Positions 8,360-17,126 of a DNA stretch of 37,869 nucleotides are shown here, piece by piece. The translations under genes and the position numbers were made by a program. Position 1 is the first letter of the stretch, and every line of letters begins with the position of its first letter. The DNA is from Clostridium sp. K13 (GTDB lineage: Bacteria > Bacillota > Clostridia > Clostridiales > Clostridiaceae), in contig NZ_JAASHM010000031.1 in assembly GCF_019734195.1 (NCBI RefSeq), positions 1 to 37,869 of the forward strand. Reading direction: 5' to 3'. Below the pieces are notes generated by a model that was not told the origin of the DNA, made no database searches, and saw only the letters and a list, made by a program, of their open reading frames with translations.

Positions 8360-8870
8360 TTATTTTTCTAAAATCCACTCTAAAAATCCTGGAAATCTTC
8401 TTTTCCAAGACTCTTCAGATTAACATAAATTACATTAAATTCAGTAACTGCATTATCATATGTTTCTTTAGTTCTTGAATCTAAATAAATCTTCATATTA
8501 CTTTTATAATTTTCCTTTATAAATTCAACATAAGCTTTCTAAGCTTTTCATTTATCCATGGTGAATATTCATCAAGTCTACCTGAAATTGTTTCATTATT
8601 GCAGTCTATACCAACAACTATAATACCATCATTTCCATACTTCTAGCTATTATTCATAGCACTTTGAATATCCTATATACCTCCAAAAGCTGAAGTTTCT
8701 TTATAAAACAGATTATGTCCATCATGCATATACATAACCTTATAATGCTTATATAAATTTTCATCACAATCATTAGGTAAATATACTCTAACTATTTTTT
8801 TCTATTTAATTCTTTTATTTCTACTTCAAAATTTTCAATATTATATATATTCTACACCCCAATAATCCAT
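8360..8870 (-). pseudogene. Remnant of an esterase-family (PF00756-like) gene
   Basis: No long frame survives, but the - strand reads as a decayed putative esterase. From ATG 8868-8870 comes MDYWGVEY, then VRVYLPND, then KVMYMHDGHNLFYKETSAFG, in which MHDGxNLF is the family hallmark. Next are GGI-TAG-DIQSAMNN, where TAG stands for an expected Trp, a second TAG, and GNDGIIVVGID. A frameshift follows near 8533, then a segment reading KENYKSNMKIYLDS, another frameshift, and the tail WKRRFPGFLEWILEK with stop TAA at 8360-8362. The middle region with the G-x-S-x-G nucleophile is deleted. At least two nonsense codons, several frameshifts and one deletion make it non-functional. Confidence 0.8.
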
Positions 8871-8968
8871 TAAAATATTTTAATTTAATAATTATACCAT
8901 AAACTTTTTTGAAACTATTTTGTGAGTATTTACATATCATCTTCAATAATTATATTAACCCTTGGGTC

Positions 8969-8995
8969 AACCCGAAATTTATCTAAATTTCGGTT
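8969..8995 (-). other. Hairpin spanning the stop codon of the 606-residue ABC gene
   Basis: AACC(C)GAAATTT (8969-8980) pairs with AAATTTCGGTT (8985-8995) around a 4-nt loop. The stop codon of the ABC gene (8983-8985) lies in it. There is no T run after it, so it is not a standard terminator; it may stabilise the 3' end of the mRNA or act as a weak terminator. Confidence 0.4.
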
Positions 8996-10803
8996 CCATT
9001 TTTAAATTGACTATTATATAAATTAGCATAAAATCCATCTTTAGATAAAAGTTCATCATGTGTTCCACTCTCTATAATTTCTCCATCTTTTAAAGCTAAA
9101 ATTTTATCTGCATTTCTAATAGTACTTAATCTATGAGCTATAACAAAGGTTGTTTTTCCTTCCATTAATTTAAGCATAGCATTTTGAATTAATACTTCTG
9201 TTCTTGTATCAATAGAAGATGTAGCCTCATCTAATATTAATATTGATGCATTAGAAAGTATTGCCCTTGCAATTGCTAATAGCTGTCTTTGTCCTTGAGA
9301 TAAATTTCCTCCATTATCTGATAAAACAGTATTATATCCTTCTGGAAGTTGTTTTATAAAGTGATGTGCATCTGCCATTTTAGCAGCTTTTATAACATCT
9401 TCATCACTAGCATCTAATCTTCCATATCTTATATTATCACTAACACTTTCTGAAAATAGATAAGTGTCTTGAAGAACCATAGATACTGTTTTTCTTAAGC
9501 TTTCCCTAGTTATTTCATTAATATTTTTTCCATCTATTAATATATCTCCACTATCAATATCATAAAATTTAGTTAATAAATTAATTATTGTCGTTTTTCC
9601 AGCACCTGTTGGTCCAACAATTGCAATAACCTCACCATTCTTCGCTTCTATGGATACATTTTTTAATATTTCTTTTCCCTCTTCATAAGAAAAAGTTACA
9701 TTTTTTAACTCTACATGACCTTCTATGTTATCAATATTCTTTGCACTTTCTTTATCTTGCTCTTTATCTTCATCAATTACTTCAAAAACTCTTTCAGCTC
9801 CAGCTAAAGCACTTTGAATAGTGTTAAACAGATTCATTATTTCATTTATTGGACGTGTAAAATTTCTCATATATAATAAGAATGAAAAAACTACACCAAC
9901 TGTAATGGAGTGCCCTTTTAAAATTAAATATCCACCTGCAACTGATATTATTAAATATGAAATATTATTTATAAAATTATTTATAGGGCCCATAAATGAA
10001 GAAACTCCTTGTGCTATTATTGCACTTTTAGTAAGTCTTTCATTTATTTTACCAAACTCTTCTTTTACTTTTTCTTCTTCAGAAAATAATAAAACAACTT
10101 TTTGACCAGATACCATTTCTTCAATATATCCATTTAAACTTCCAAGTTCCTTTTGTTGTTTTACAAAAAATCTTTGAGTCTTTTTAGCTAATAATTTTGT
10201 AGTTATAAATGTTAAAGGTACTGTTATCATTCCTATTAAAGTTAGTATAGGATTTAATATAAGCATTGCGATAAACATACCAATAATATTAATTACTCCT
10301 GAAAATAATTGCGTTACACTTTGAGACAATGTTGTATTTATATTATCAACATCATTTGTAAGTCTACTCATTAAATCTCCACTTGAATGGGTATCAAAAT
10401 ACTTAAGTGGTAGCTTTTGAAGACTTTCAAATAAATCTTTTCTTATTCTTGCTGAAACTCTTTGTGCTATTTTAATCATTACTATATTTTGATAGTATGT
10501 TGAAAAAATATTTGCTAGATACATTAAAACTAATATTATGCAAATAAATGCTAGCCCCTTCATATCTCCAGTTTCTATAAAATTATCTATTGTATATCCA
10601 TTTAATCTTGTTCCAAAAATACTTATTAAAGTAGTTACAAAGCATAAAATAAATACTATTAAAACACTTAATTTCTTTTCAATTAAATATCCAATTAATC
10701 TTTGTACTGTACCTTTAAAATCTTTAATTTTTTCTGCCTTTTTACCATGTAATTGATGAGGGCTACCGCCGGGTCTCATCTGTATTGTTCCTTTAGTCGA
10801 CAT
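8983..10803 (-). CDS. ABC multidrug exporter subunit with canonical ATPase site
   Basis: This 606-residue ABC half-transporter has six membrane helices over about residues 45-330 and a C-terminal ATPase. Walker A is GPTGAGKTT (397-405). The signature is LSQGQ rather than LSGGQ, Walker B is ILILDEATSS with the catalytic Glu, and the switch loop is IAHRLS with its His. With the next-door 577-residue subunit it should form a heterodimeric exporter of the LmrCD/BmrCD/TM287-TM288 type that pumps lipophilic compounds outward. It starts at ATG 10801-10803 with GGAGGGGAGG upstream and overlaps the preceding gene by 11 bp, which indicates translational coupling. It is the last gene of the marR operon. 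Confidence 0.9.
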   Translation of the reverse strand: MSTKGTIQMRPGGSPHQLHGKKAEKIKDFKGTVQRLIGYLIEKKLSVLIVFILCFVTTLISIFGTRLNGYTIDNFIETGDMKGLAFICIILVLMYLANIFSTYYQNIVMIKIAQRVSARIRKDLFESLQKLPLKYFDTHSSGDLMSRLTNDVDNINTTLSQSVTQLFSGVINIIGMFIAMLILNPILTLIGMITVPLTFITTKLLAKKTQRFFVKQQKELGSLNGYIEEMVSGQKVVLLFSEEEKVKEEFGKINERLTKSAIIAQGVSSFMGPINNFINNISYLIISVAGGYLILKGHSITVGVVFSFLLYMRNFTRPINEIMNLFNTIQSALAGAERVFEVIDEDKEQDKESAKNIDNIEGHVELKNVTFSYEEGKEILKNVSIEAKNGEVIAIVGPTGAGKTTIINLLTKFYDIDSGDILIDGKNINEITRESLRKTVSMVLQDTYLFSESVSDNIRYGRLDASDEDVIKAAKMADAHHFIKQLPEGYNTVLSDNGGNLSQGQRQLLAIARAILSNASILILDEATSSIDTRTEVLIQNAMLKLMEGKTTFVIAHRLSTIRNADKILALKDGEIIESGTHDELLSKDGFYANLYNSQFKNGTEI

Positions 10804-12526
10804 TTAAAACTGCCTCCCCTCCTAATTGTGATATTGCAATACTTCTATATATTTCACAATTTCTAATTAACTCATTATGAGTTCCAATTGCCACAATTTC
10901 TCCATTATCTAATACTAATATCTTATCTGAATCCATTACTGCTGAAATTCTTTGCGCTATAAGTAAAACAGTAGTATCCTTCATTCTATTTTTAATAGAC
11001 TTTTGTAATTTAGCTTCTGTTGCCATATCTAAAGCACTACTTGAATCATCTAATATTAATATTTTAGGATCTTTAATTAAAGTTCTTGCAATAGATACTC
11101 TTTGTTTTTGTCCACCAGATAAACTCTTACCTCTTTGCCCAACTTCCCTATCATAACCTTCTTTATTTTGACTTATAAATTCAGAGGCTTGCGCATCAAT
11201 AGCTGCACTTTCCATCATTTCTTTAGTTGCATCCTCTTTTCCAAATCTTAAGTTATCTGCAATACTTCCTGAGAAAAGAGTTGTATCTTGAAGAACAACA
11301 CCAATAATTTTTCTTAATTCTTTTATTTTTAGATTTCTAACATCCTCATTACCAATCATTACAGAACCATGAGTTACATCATATAATCTTGGAATAAGTG
11401 ATATTAATGAACTTTTACCACTACCAGTAGCCCCTATAATACCTATTTTCTCTCCCTCATTGACCTTAAATGATATTCCCTTTAATACGTAATCTCCATC
11501 TTTATTGTATCTAAAATAAACATCTTTAAATTCTATATCAAATTTATTTATTTCTTTTGTTTCTACTTTATCTTTTATTGATGATTCTACATCTAGTACT
11601 TCATTAATTCTAGTTGCTGATACTTTAGCTCTAGAAAAGTTAATGATAATCATTACCAACATGTTTAAAGAACTCATTATTTGAACTAGGTAATTAATAA
11701 AGGCCATAATTTTTCCTATTTCTAAAGAACCATTATTAACATAATTTCCACCAAACCAAAGTACTGCAACAACACTTAAATTCATTATTAAAGTAACAAG
11801 TGGCCATAAAAGTATAGTTACACTTTGAGCTTTAATACTAGTTGTCATTAAATCATCATTAGCCTGTCCAAACCTTTGTTTTATCTTATTTTCAATATTG
11901 AATGCCTTAATAACTCTAATTCCAAGTAAATTTTCTCTCATAACTAAATTTACATTATCTATTTTTCTTTGCATGTCCGTAAAAAATGGAATAGATTTTG
12001 ATGTAATTAAAGCTACACTTAGTACTATTAGTGGAATTGCTACTAAAAATATCATTGATAATTTTACACTAATACTAAGAGACATTATAATACCACCTAA
12101 GCAAATAAGAGGTGATCTTACCATTCCCCTAAGAGCCATCATAACCATATTTTGAACTTGTGTAACATCATTTGTTAATCTTGTAATAAGTGATGATGTT
12201 TTAAACTTGTCTATTTCTAAAAATGATAAACTTTGTATTTTATCAAATAAACCTTGCCTCATATTTTTTCCCATATTCATTGAAGCTAATGTTGAAAAGA
12301 AACCACAAAGCATACCACCTAGTATTCCAATTATAGCTACTATTATCATTTTAAATCCAATTGTTAAAACATAATGAATATCCCCATTAGCAACCCCAAT
12401 ATCTATAATATCAGACATAAGCTTTGGCTGATTTAAGTCCATTATAACTTCAATAAACATCATTAAAGGTGCTAATATAGCATATATAATTGCACTACCC
12501 TTAATATATTTAAGTAACTTATACAT
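10793..12526 (-). CDS. ABC multidrug exporter subunit with degenerate ATPase site
   Basis: This 577-residue half-transporter has an N-terminal six-helix membrane domain and a C-terminal ATPase. Walker A is GATGSGKSS and the signature LSGGQ is intact. Walker B reads ILILDDSSSA, with Asp where the catalytic Glu should be, and the switch loop reads IAQRIS, with Gln for His. These two changes are the known mark of the degenerate site in heterodimeric exporters. Its consensus LSGGQ would complete the active site of the 606-residue partner. The ATG overlaps the end of marR by 8 bp with GAGGATG upstream. Confidence 0.9.
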   Translation of the reverse strand: MYKLLKYIKGSAIIYAILAPLMMFIEVIMDLNQPKLMSDIIDIGVANGDIHYVLTIGFKMIIVAIIGILGGMLCGFFSTLASMNMGKNMRQGLFDKIQSLSFLEIDKFKTSSLITRLTNDVTQVQNMVMMALRGMVRSPLICLGGIIMSLSISVKLSMIFLVAIPLIVLSVALITSKSIPFFTDMQRKIDNVNLVMRENLLGIRVIKAFNIENKIKQRFGQANDDLMTTSIKAQSVTILLWPLVTLIMNLSVVAVLWFGGNYVNNGSLEIGKIMAFINYLVQIMSSLNMLVMIIINFSRAKVSATRINEVLDVESSIKDKVETKEINKFDIEFKDVYFRYNKDGDYVLKGISFKVNEGEKIGIIGATGSGKSSLISLIPRLYDVTHGSVMIGNEDVRNLKIKELRKIIGVVLQDTTLFSGSIADNLRFGKEDATKEMMESAAIDAQASEFISQNKEGYDREVGQRGKSLSGGQKQRVSIARTLIKDPKILILDDSSSALDMATEAKLQKSIKNRMKDTTVLLIAQRISAVMDSDKILVLDNGEIVAIGTHNELIRNCEIYRSIAISQLGGEAVLNVD

Positions 12527-12959
12527 TTATATTTTCATCCTCTCTATTTAAATTGTTATACATTCTCTCAAAAAGCACTTTTGCCTGCTCTTTTTCTTCA
12601 TCTGAAAATCCTGCAAAGCATTCCTTTTCAATTTCACAAATAACATCTTGACAATTCCTTTGTGTTTCTTTTCCCTTTTCAGTTAAATACACATTAATAA
12701 TTCTTCTATCTTCCTCATTAAGCTTTCTTTCAATAAAACCCGACTTTTCCATAGTAGCTAAAATACTTGTAACTGTTGCAGGCTCGATATTACAATTTTT
12801 AGCTATCTCCCTTTGAATACTCCCATCATTTTCAGCTAAATAATTTAAAATCTTAGGTTGTCCCTTTGAAATTTCAAACTTTCTAAATCCATCAAGACAT
12901 CTCCTACGATGAACTCTTTTTAACTGCATAAATATTTTAATTAATACTCCATCATTCAT
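12519..12959 (-). CDS. MarR-family transcriptional regulator
   Basis: This 146-residue winged-helix protein is of the size usual for MarR. The helix-turn-helix is at about residues 53-78 (REIAKNCNIEPATVTSILA), and the wing follows with EEDRRIINVYLTEKG. It is the first gene of an operon with two ABC exporter genes and has a strong AAGGAGG site. A 43-bp palindrome lies between its promoter and start codon. The arrangement suggests an autorepressor that releases its operon when a toxic ligand binds; the ligand is unknown. Confidence 0.9.
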   Translation of the reverse strand: MNDGVLIKIFMQLKRVHRRRCLDGFRKFEISKGQPKILNYLAENDGSIQREIAKNCNIEPATVTSILATMEKSGFIERKLNEEDRRIINVYLTEKGKETQRNCQDVICEIEKECFAGFSDEEKEQAKVLFERMYNNLNREDENINV

Positions 12960-12975
12960 AAAACTTACCTCCTTA

Positions 12976-13018
12976 AATAATAGTTAGATATCTAATTATT
13001 AGATATCTAACTATTATT
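12976..13018 (-). promoter_or_regulatory. 43-bp perfect palindrome, probable MarR operator
   Basis: Two 21-bp arms (12976-12996 and 12998-13018) are exact inverted repeats around a single T. Each arm itself contains the 12-bp palindrome TTAGATATCTAA (12984-12995 and 12999-13010), giving two sites with 15 bp between centres. The palindrome overlaps the end of the -10 box and the likely transcription start, where a bound MarR dimer would block the promoter. Confidence 0.8.
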
Positions 13019-13044
13019 GTAATTTTAACATTCTCCCCCGTCAA
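13016..13044 (-). promoter_or_regulatory. Sigma-A promoter of the marR-ABC-ABC operon
   Basis: On the - strand, TTGACG (13039-13044) and TACAAT (13016-13021) are separated by exactly 17 bp. The -10 touches the 43-bp operator palindrome. Confidence 0.75.
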
Positions 13045-13077
13045 ACTAATTCAATATTTAAATTTTCACCTTTTTCC

Positions 13078-13602
13078 CTATTTATCTTTTACCTTTTCTA
13101 AATTACCAAAGGATATCCTTAATTTCTTAACTCCTAAATATTCATCCCCATCAAATGTGTATGTATCATCTCCATTTTCATGTAATTTATCTTTAAACCA
13201 TTCTCTTATTGCTTCCTCTCCAAAATGTCCAAAAGGAGGAGTACCTAAATCATGAATTAATCCTGCACAAGAAAGAATATTACATATATCATCTACATCT
13301 TCTTTACTTACTTCATCATCACTATTCTTAGTAATATTTATAAGTTCATTACCAATACTTCTTCCCAAAGATTTAGCAATAGAAGATACTTCTAAAGAAT
13401 GAGTCAATCTTGTTCTAACAAAATCTAATTTTTCTAATGGGAATACCTGTGCCTTATCTTGAAGCCTTCTAAATGATGCACTAAATAAAATTCTATCATA
13501 ATCATTTTCAAATTCACCTCTACTGTCTATTCCCTTTTTAGAAGATTTATAATCTTTTATTCTTCTCTTATTTAAAATTAAATTCCATTTTAATTTACTC
13601 AT
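13078..13602 (-). pseudogene. dgt: dGTPase (Dgt/HD superfamily), 3'-truncated
   Basis: The first 150 residues match the N-terminal part of deoxyguanosinetriphosphate triphosphohydrolases: RGEFENDYDRILFSASFRRL, then RTRLTHSLEV (metal His68), HDLG (His117-Asp118) and PPFGHFGEEAI (His126). The family is usually 400 residues or more; this frame stops at 174. Just where the family has F-(E/D)-G-N-A-Q the sequence becomes FDGDEYLGVKK and ends. The last metal ligand and the C-terminal helical half are absent, and the marR promoter starts about 35 bp further on, so the missing part is not simply frameshifted downstream. The ATG has an AAGAGG site. If made, it is unlikely to be active. Confidence 0.75.
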
Positions 13603-13853
13603 ATAATTAACCTCTTAAACTTATTTAAACTATAAATAAAAAAATATTATTTTTTTGCATATATTATTACTTTTCCTAATAAAAGCATTAATATCCTAAT
13701 TATTATCATCAATATTTTTTTCATTTTATTCTAAAGAATATTTTAAAATTTTAGGGTTAAAATATAATGGTATAGTAAAGCAATATTATAATTAATTTAA
13801 TAGTAAAATATTATATTATTTATGATTTGCTTAATATAAAAGGAGAATTAATT

Positions 13854-14012
13854 ATGAAACATAATGATAGTATCGGTTGCACTGTTACTGAATGTAAATT
13901 TCATTGTACAGAAGATAACTATTGTACATTAAATAAAATCCAAGTTGTTACTCATTCAGGTTGTGTATCAAGTAAAGAATGTACTGATTGTGGTAGCTTT
14001 GAAAAAAAATAA
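13854..14012 (+). CDS. DUF1540 Cys-rich small protein
   Basis: A 52-residue protein with paired cysteines: GCTVTECKFHC, then YCTLNKIQVVTHSGCVSS, then ECTDCGSF. The spacing C-x4-C-x3-C and the C-(T)-x3-I-x-V strand are typical of DUF1540, a presumed metal-binding domain found often in Firmicutes. Its role is unknown. The start is placed at ATG 13854 because AAAAGGAG lies 8 nt upstream; the longer in-frame start at 13827 has no ribosome binding site. It is a single gene with its own terminator. Confidence 0.75.
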   Translation: MKHNDSIGCTVTECKFHCTEDNYCTLNKIQVVTHSGCVSSKECTDCGSFEKK

Positions 14013-14023
14013 CTAATCCGAAC

Positions 14024-14050
14024 AGGGTAGTGAATTAACTACCCTATTTT
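14024..14050 (+). terminator. Terminator of the DUF1540 gene
   Basis: The stem AGGGTAGT (14024-14031) pairs with ACTACCCT (14038-14045) and is followed by ATTTT. Confidence 0.75.
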
Positions 14051-14132
14051 ATACACTAATTTTATTTAGAATAAATAAAATTTTATTTTTTACCCATACT
14101 AAATATTATTAATAATTTAAGGAGTGAAACTA

Positions 14133-14792
14133 ATGAAGAGATTTATAAATTCTTTTTTAGCATTATTAACTTTTATGTCTATAATGCTTTGTAGTTTAAC
14201 TGTTTCTGCAGCTACTACAGAAAACCCCTACTCACAATTTATAGATGATCCATATTATGAAGTTACATCTGATTATCTTACTGGAATAGTAGATAAACTC
14301 TCTAAACTTCAAGGTTCTGGAAGTGTTTGTATAGATTATCTTGGGGAGGAAATTCTTTTACATAGAGCAATATTATTTACTACTAATAATATAGAAAGTT
14401 ATTCCAGTAATCCAGAATTGATTGATATCACTGATGATATAATTGATAACTATACTGGTGAGTTAAAAGAAATGAGAATTGAACTTTCTAAATTAATTGA
14501 CACTTATGGTAAAGATAAAAATTTACTTAAAGAAGATACTGAGTATATAAAGCAATATAAAACAATTATTGATAAATTAAAAAAAGATTTATCTCAAATT
14601 AATGCTTCTGATAGTAATGAAGTAACATATATTAAAGAAGCAATAGCAATTTTACAAGCATCACGTGACTTATCATCTATTGATAATAAATGTGCAAAAA
14701 GTGATTTAGTTAAGGAAATTGCTAAAAATGAAATTACAAATACTGAAGCTTATATATCTAGATTAAAAACGCTTGAAAAAGCCTTAAAATAA
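14133..14792 (+). CDS. Secreted protein of unknown function
   Basis: No family recognised. This 219-residue protein has a classical signal peptide: positive MKR, a hydrophobic core, and a VSA cleavage site at residues 24-26. The mature part is hydrophilic and largely helical, with heptad-like stretches (for example LSKLIDTYGKDKNLLKEDTE), consistent with a small exported helical-bundle protein. ATG 14133 is chosen because AAGGAG is 9 nt upstream; an in-frame GTG at 14124 overlaps that site. It stands alone and shares a two-way terminator with the oxidoreductase gene. Confidence 0.7.
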   Translation: MKRFINSFLALLTFMSIMLCSLTVSAATTENPYSQFIDDPYYEVTSDYLTGIVDKLSKLQGSGSVCIDYLGEEILLHRAILFTTNNIESYSSNPELIDITDDIIDNYTGELKEMRIELSKLIDTYGKDKNLLKEDTEYIKQYKTIIDKLKKDLSQINASDSNEVTYIKEAIAILQASRDLSSIDNKCAKSDLVKEIAKNEITNTEAYISRLKTLEKALK

Positions 14793-14837
14793 TTTAGTAT
14801 ACTACTCCTAAGTAAAATATTTAATATTAAATTCATA

Positions 14838-14892
14838 AAAATAGCCTTAGTTTTTATAAGAAATTTATTCTTATAAACTAGGGCTATTTTTT
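14838..14892. terminator. Two-way terminator between convergent genes
   Basis: A long stem, about 20 bp with small mismatches, pairs AAATAGCCTTAGTTT (about 14838-14854) with AAACTAGGGCTATTT (about 14875-14889). A T run lies on the + side and an A run on the other, so it can serve the secreted-protein gene (+) and the oxidoreductase gene (-). Confidence 0.75.
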
Positions 14893-14917
14893 ATTTATAA
14901 ACACTCTATCTATTAAC

Positions 14918-16153
14918 CTAATCTAAATTTATAACTTTTCCACTTAATCTTGATTCCTCTGCAGCAAATGCCATAAGGTGGCTTTCCAATGATTTTCTAC
15001 CACTCGATAAAGAATCCCTACCTCCACTTTCTAGAAGTTTAAATAATTCAATCATTAATCCTCCATCTCCCCCATTATGACCAGTATTTGCTTTTTCAAT
15101 ATTATAAAGTTTAATATTTTTTTTCTCTTTTACATTTGATCTAAATTTAACTACTTCAATTTCATTTCTTCCTTCATGACCTCTTATTTCACCTTTGGTT
15201 CCCATAATTTTAATAGTTCTTGATATTTCATCTGTAAATCCTGATAAGTTAAAAGTAGCAGTTACTCCATTTTCAAACTTTAAAATAGTACTTTGATGAT
15301 CACATACATTATTATCACACTCAAATACACATCTACCATAATTATTTTTTTCTAATTGAGATAATATTCCCTCTTTAGTTTGAATATTACTTACTACTGT
15401 TGCAGGCCATTTACCAATAACATCTAAATATATTTTTCTTGCATCAAACATACAATTATCAATATTACAATTTATGCACCTATCTGCTGCCCCCTTAGGC
15501 TTATGTTTTTTATTAAAAAACGTTAACTCTCCAAAAGATGCAACACTATCACATTTACTTCCAACAATCCAGGATAAAATATCTAAATCATGACAACTTT
15601 TTTGCAATATTATAGAAGATGTCTCTTCTGAATTTCTCCAATTCCCCCTTACAAAGCTATGAGCCATATGGAAGGCACCAACATTTTCATTATGTTGAAT
15701 AGTTATAATATCACCTATTTCACCACTATCAACTATTTCTTTTAAATTCTTAAAGAAGCTTGTATATCTTAATACATGGCAAACCATTAATAATAAACCT
15801 TTTTCTTCAGACTTATTAACCATATCCATGCACTCTTCTTTATTTATTGACATTGGTTTTTCTAATAAAATATTATATCCCTTATCTAAAGCCTTCATAA
15901 CTGGTTCATAATGTTGTCTGTCTAATGTTGATATTATAACTACATCAGCTAATTTTTCTCTTTTAAAGAAATCTTCAATATTATCAAATACATTTTCTGT
16001 TCTTATATTATGTTCAAGTTTTATCTTTTCTCTTCTAAAATCATTTGGCTCAACAACTGCTACTACTTTTCCTAAATTACTATTATTTTTTATAAATTCC
16101 CCATAAATATCTTGTCCTCGTTGTCCTGCACCAATTATTGCTACTGTTTTCAT
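14918..16153 (-). CDS. Gfo/Idh/MocA family oxidoreductase
   Basis: NAD(P)-dependent sugar-type dehydrogenase of 411 residues. The N-terminal Rossmann domain shows GAGQRG (8-13) and the family EKP motif (98-100), and the C-terminal half forms the usual open beta-sheet domain. Two Cys clusters, CINCNIDNC and CVFECDNNVC, are seen in a subgroup of this family and may bind a metal. The substrate cannot be told. The start is set at ATG 16151-16153, where GAGGGGG lies about 8 nt upstream and the Rossmann strand MKTVAIIGAG begins; a longer frame to 16276 runs through the upstream terminator hairpin and is rejected. Confidence 0.85.
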   Translation of the reverse strand: MKTVAIIGAGQRGQDIYGEFIKNNSNLGKVVAVVEPNDFRREKIKLEHNIRTENVFDNIEDFFKREKLADVVIISTLDRQHYEPVMKALDKGYNILLEKPMSINKEECMDMVNKSEEKGLLLMVCHVLRYTSFFKNLKEIVDSGEIGDIITIQHNENVGAFHMAHSFVRGNWRNSEETSSIILQKSCHDLDILSWIVGSKCDSVASFGELTFFNKKHKPKGAADRCINCNIDNCMFDARKIYLDVIGKWPATVVSNIQTKEGILSQLEKNNYGRCVFECDNNVCDHQSTILKFENGVTATFNLSGFTDEISRTIKIMGTKGEIRGHEGRNEIEVVKFRSNVKEKKNIKLYNIEKANTGHNGGDGGLMIELFKLLESGGRDSLSSGRKSLESHLMAFAAEESRLSGKVINLD

Positions 16154-16204
16154 AATCCTAACCCCCTCATATAATCTCAACACTAATTTCACCATAATTT
16201 TCAT

Positions 16205-16276
16205 TAAAAAATGCCTCGGAGGAACTTTAAAATTAGTTATATAATACTTTACTAATTTATTACGCCTCCGAAGCAT
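16205..16276 (-). terminator. Terminator of the PAP2 gene
   Basis: The stem pairs 16265-16276 with 16211-16222 (CGGAGG core, one C-A mismatch) and carries a second stem inside (AATTAGT with ACTAATT). It is followed on the - strand by TTTTTT. Confidence 0.7.
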
Positions 16277-16279
16277 ACT

Positions 16280-17110
16280 TTAAAATTTAAATTTCTTAAA
16301 TATCATAGGATATATTCCTATTCCAACAAAACTAATTAATGCATATCTTATAAATGAAAATATAGTTTCACTTGGAAATATTGCTTTTAATCCAACCTGC
16401 AATACAAGTAATATTGATATACCTAATAATACTCTTATGACTTTAACTGTAGTGCTTCCTTCAATAGAGAAATTAACATATTTCTTTTCAATATACATTC
16501 CAATTACAAACCCTAAATAAGTTCCCATACCTTTAATAAAGTCTGCTGAATGTGCAAAAGTTAATGCTGGAATAAACACTATAAATGTTATTACATATAA
16601 TAACATTTTATTTTCAAATCTATTATATAGCTTATAGCATATTAATGATGTTAATACCCCTAAAATCCCTCCAACTATAACATCCTTTGGATAATGAACT
16701 CCTAAGTATAATCTTGAAAATCCTATTGATATAATCATTATAGTTGCAATAATATACATTGCTTTTTTCTTTAGATAAATTGCCATAGCACCATAAAATG
16801 AAGCTGAACTTTGAGTATGGCCACTTGGAAATGAATATCCTGTTGCTGTTTTCTCTCTTAAAGTTCTAATCCCCTCTTCCCCTATTGGTCTTTTCATCTT
16901 AAATATATCTTTTACTGCATTATTTAAAAGTACACTAGTTAAAACAGAATATGCTATATATTCCCCGAACTTTTTATCTAATGCCCAATAAATAATTGAT
17001 ATTATTGAAATTAATACTATTTGCTCTCCACACATAGTTATAAGTTGAAATAAAAAATCAAAAAATGGATTTGCTATACTTTGAATATGTCTTAAAATTT
17101 CTAATTCCAT
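16280..17110 (-). CDS. PAP2-family membrane phosphatase
   Basis: Integral membrane phosphatase of 276 residues with about seven hydrophobic segments. The three PAP2 motifs are all present: K67-x6-R74-P75, P95-S-G-H98, and S132-R-x5-H139-x3-D143. His98 and His139 are the expected catalytic residues. Family members remove phosphate from phosphatidic acid, undecaprenyl-PP or related lipids at the outer membrane face. The specific lipid cannot be decided from sequence. A good AAGGAGCG site precedes the ATG, and it follows the M20 amidohydrolase gene by 16 bp, so the two are probably cotranscribed. Confidence 0.88.
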   Translation of the reverse strand: MELEILRHIQSIANPFFDFLFQLITMCGEQIVLISIISIIYWALDKKFGEYIAYSVLTSVLLNNAVKDIFKMKRPIGEEGIRTLREKTATGYSFPSGHTQSSASFYGAMAIYLKKKAMYIIATIMIISIGFSRLYLGVHYPKDVIVGGILGVLTSLICYKLYNRFENKMLLYVITFIVFIPALTFAHSADFIKGMGTYLGFVIGMYIEKKYVNFSIEGSTTVKVIRVLLGISILLVLQVGLKAIFPSETIFSFIRYALISFVGIGIYPMIFKKFKF

Positions 17111-17126
17111 AAATTTCGCTCCTTAA

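Noticed and set aside
16154..16276. N-terminal extension of the Gfo/Idh oxidoreductase by 41 codons
   Set aside because: It runs through the PAP2 terminator hairpin, and the Rossmann fold begins at the later ATG, which has a strong ribosome binding site.
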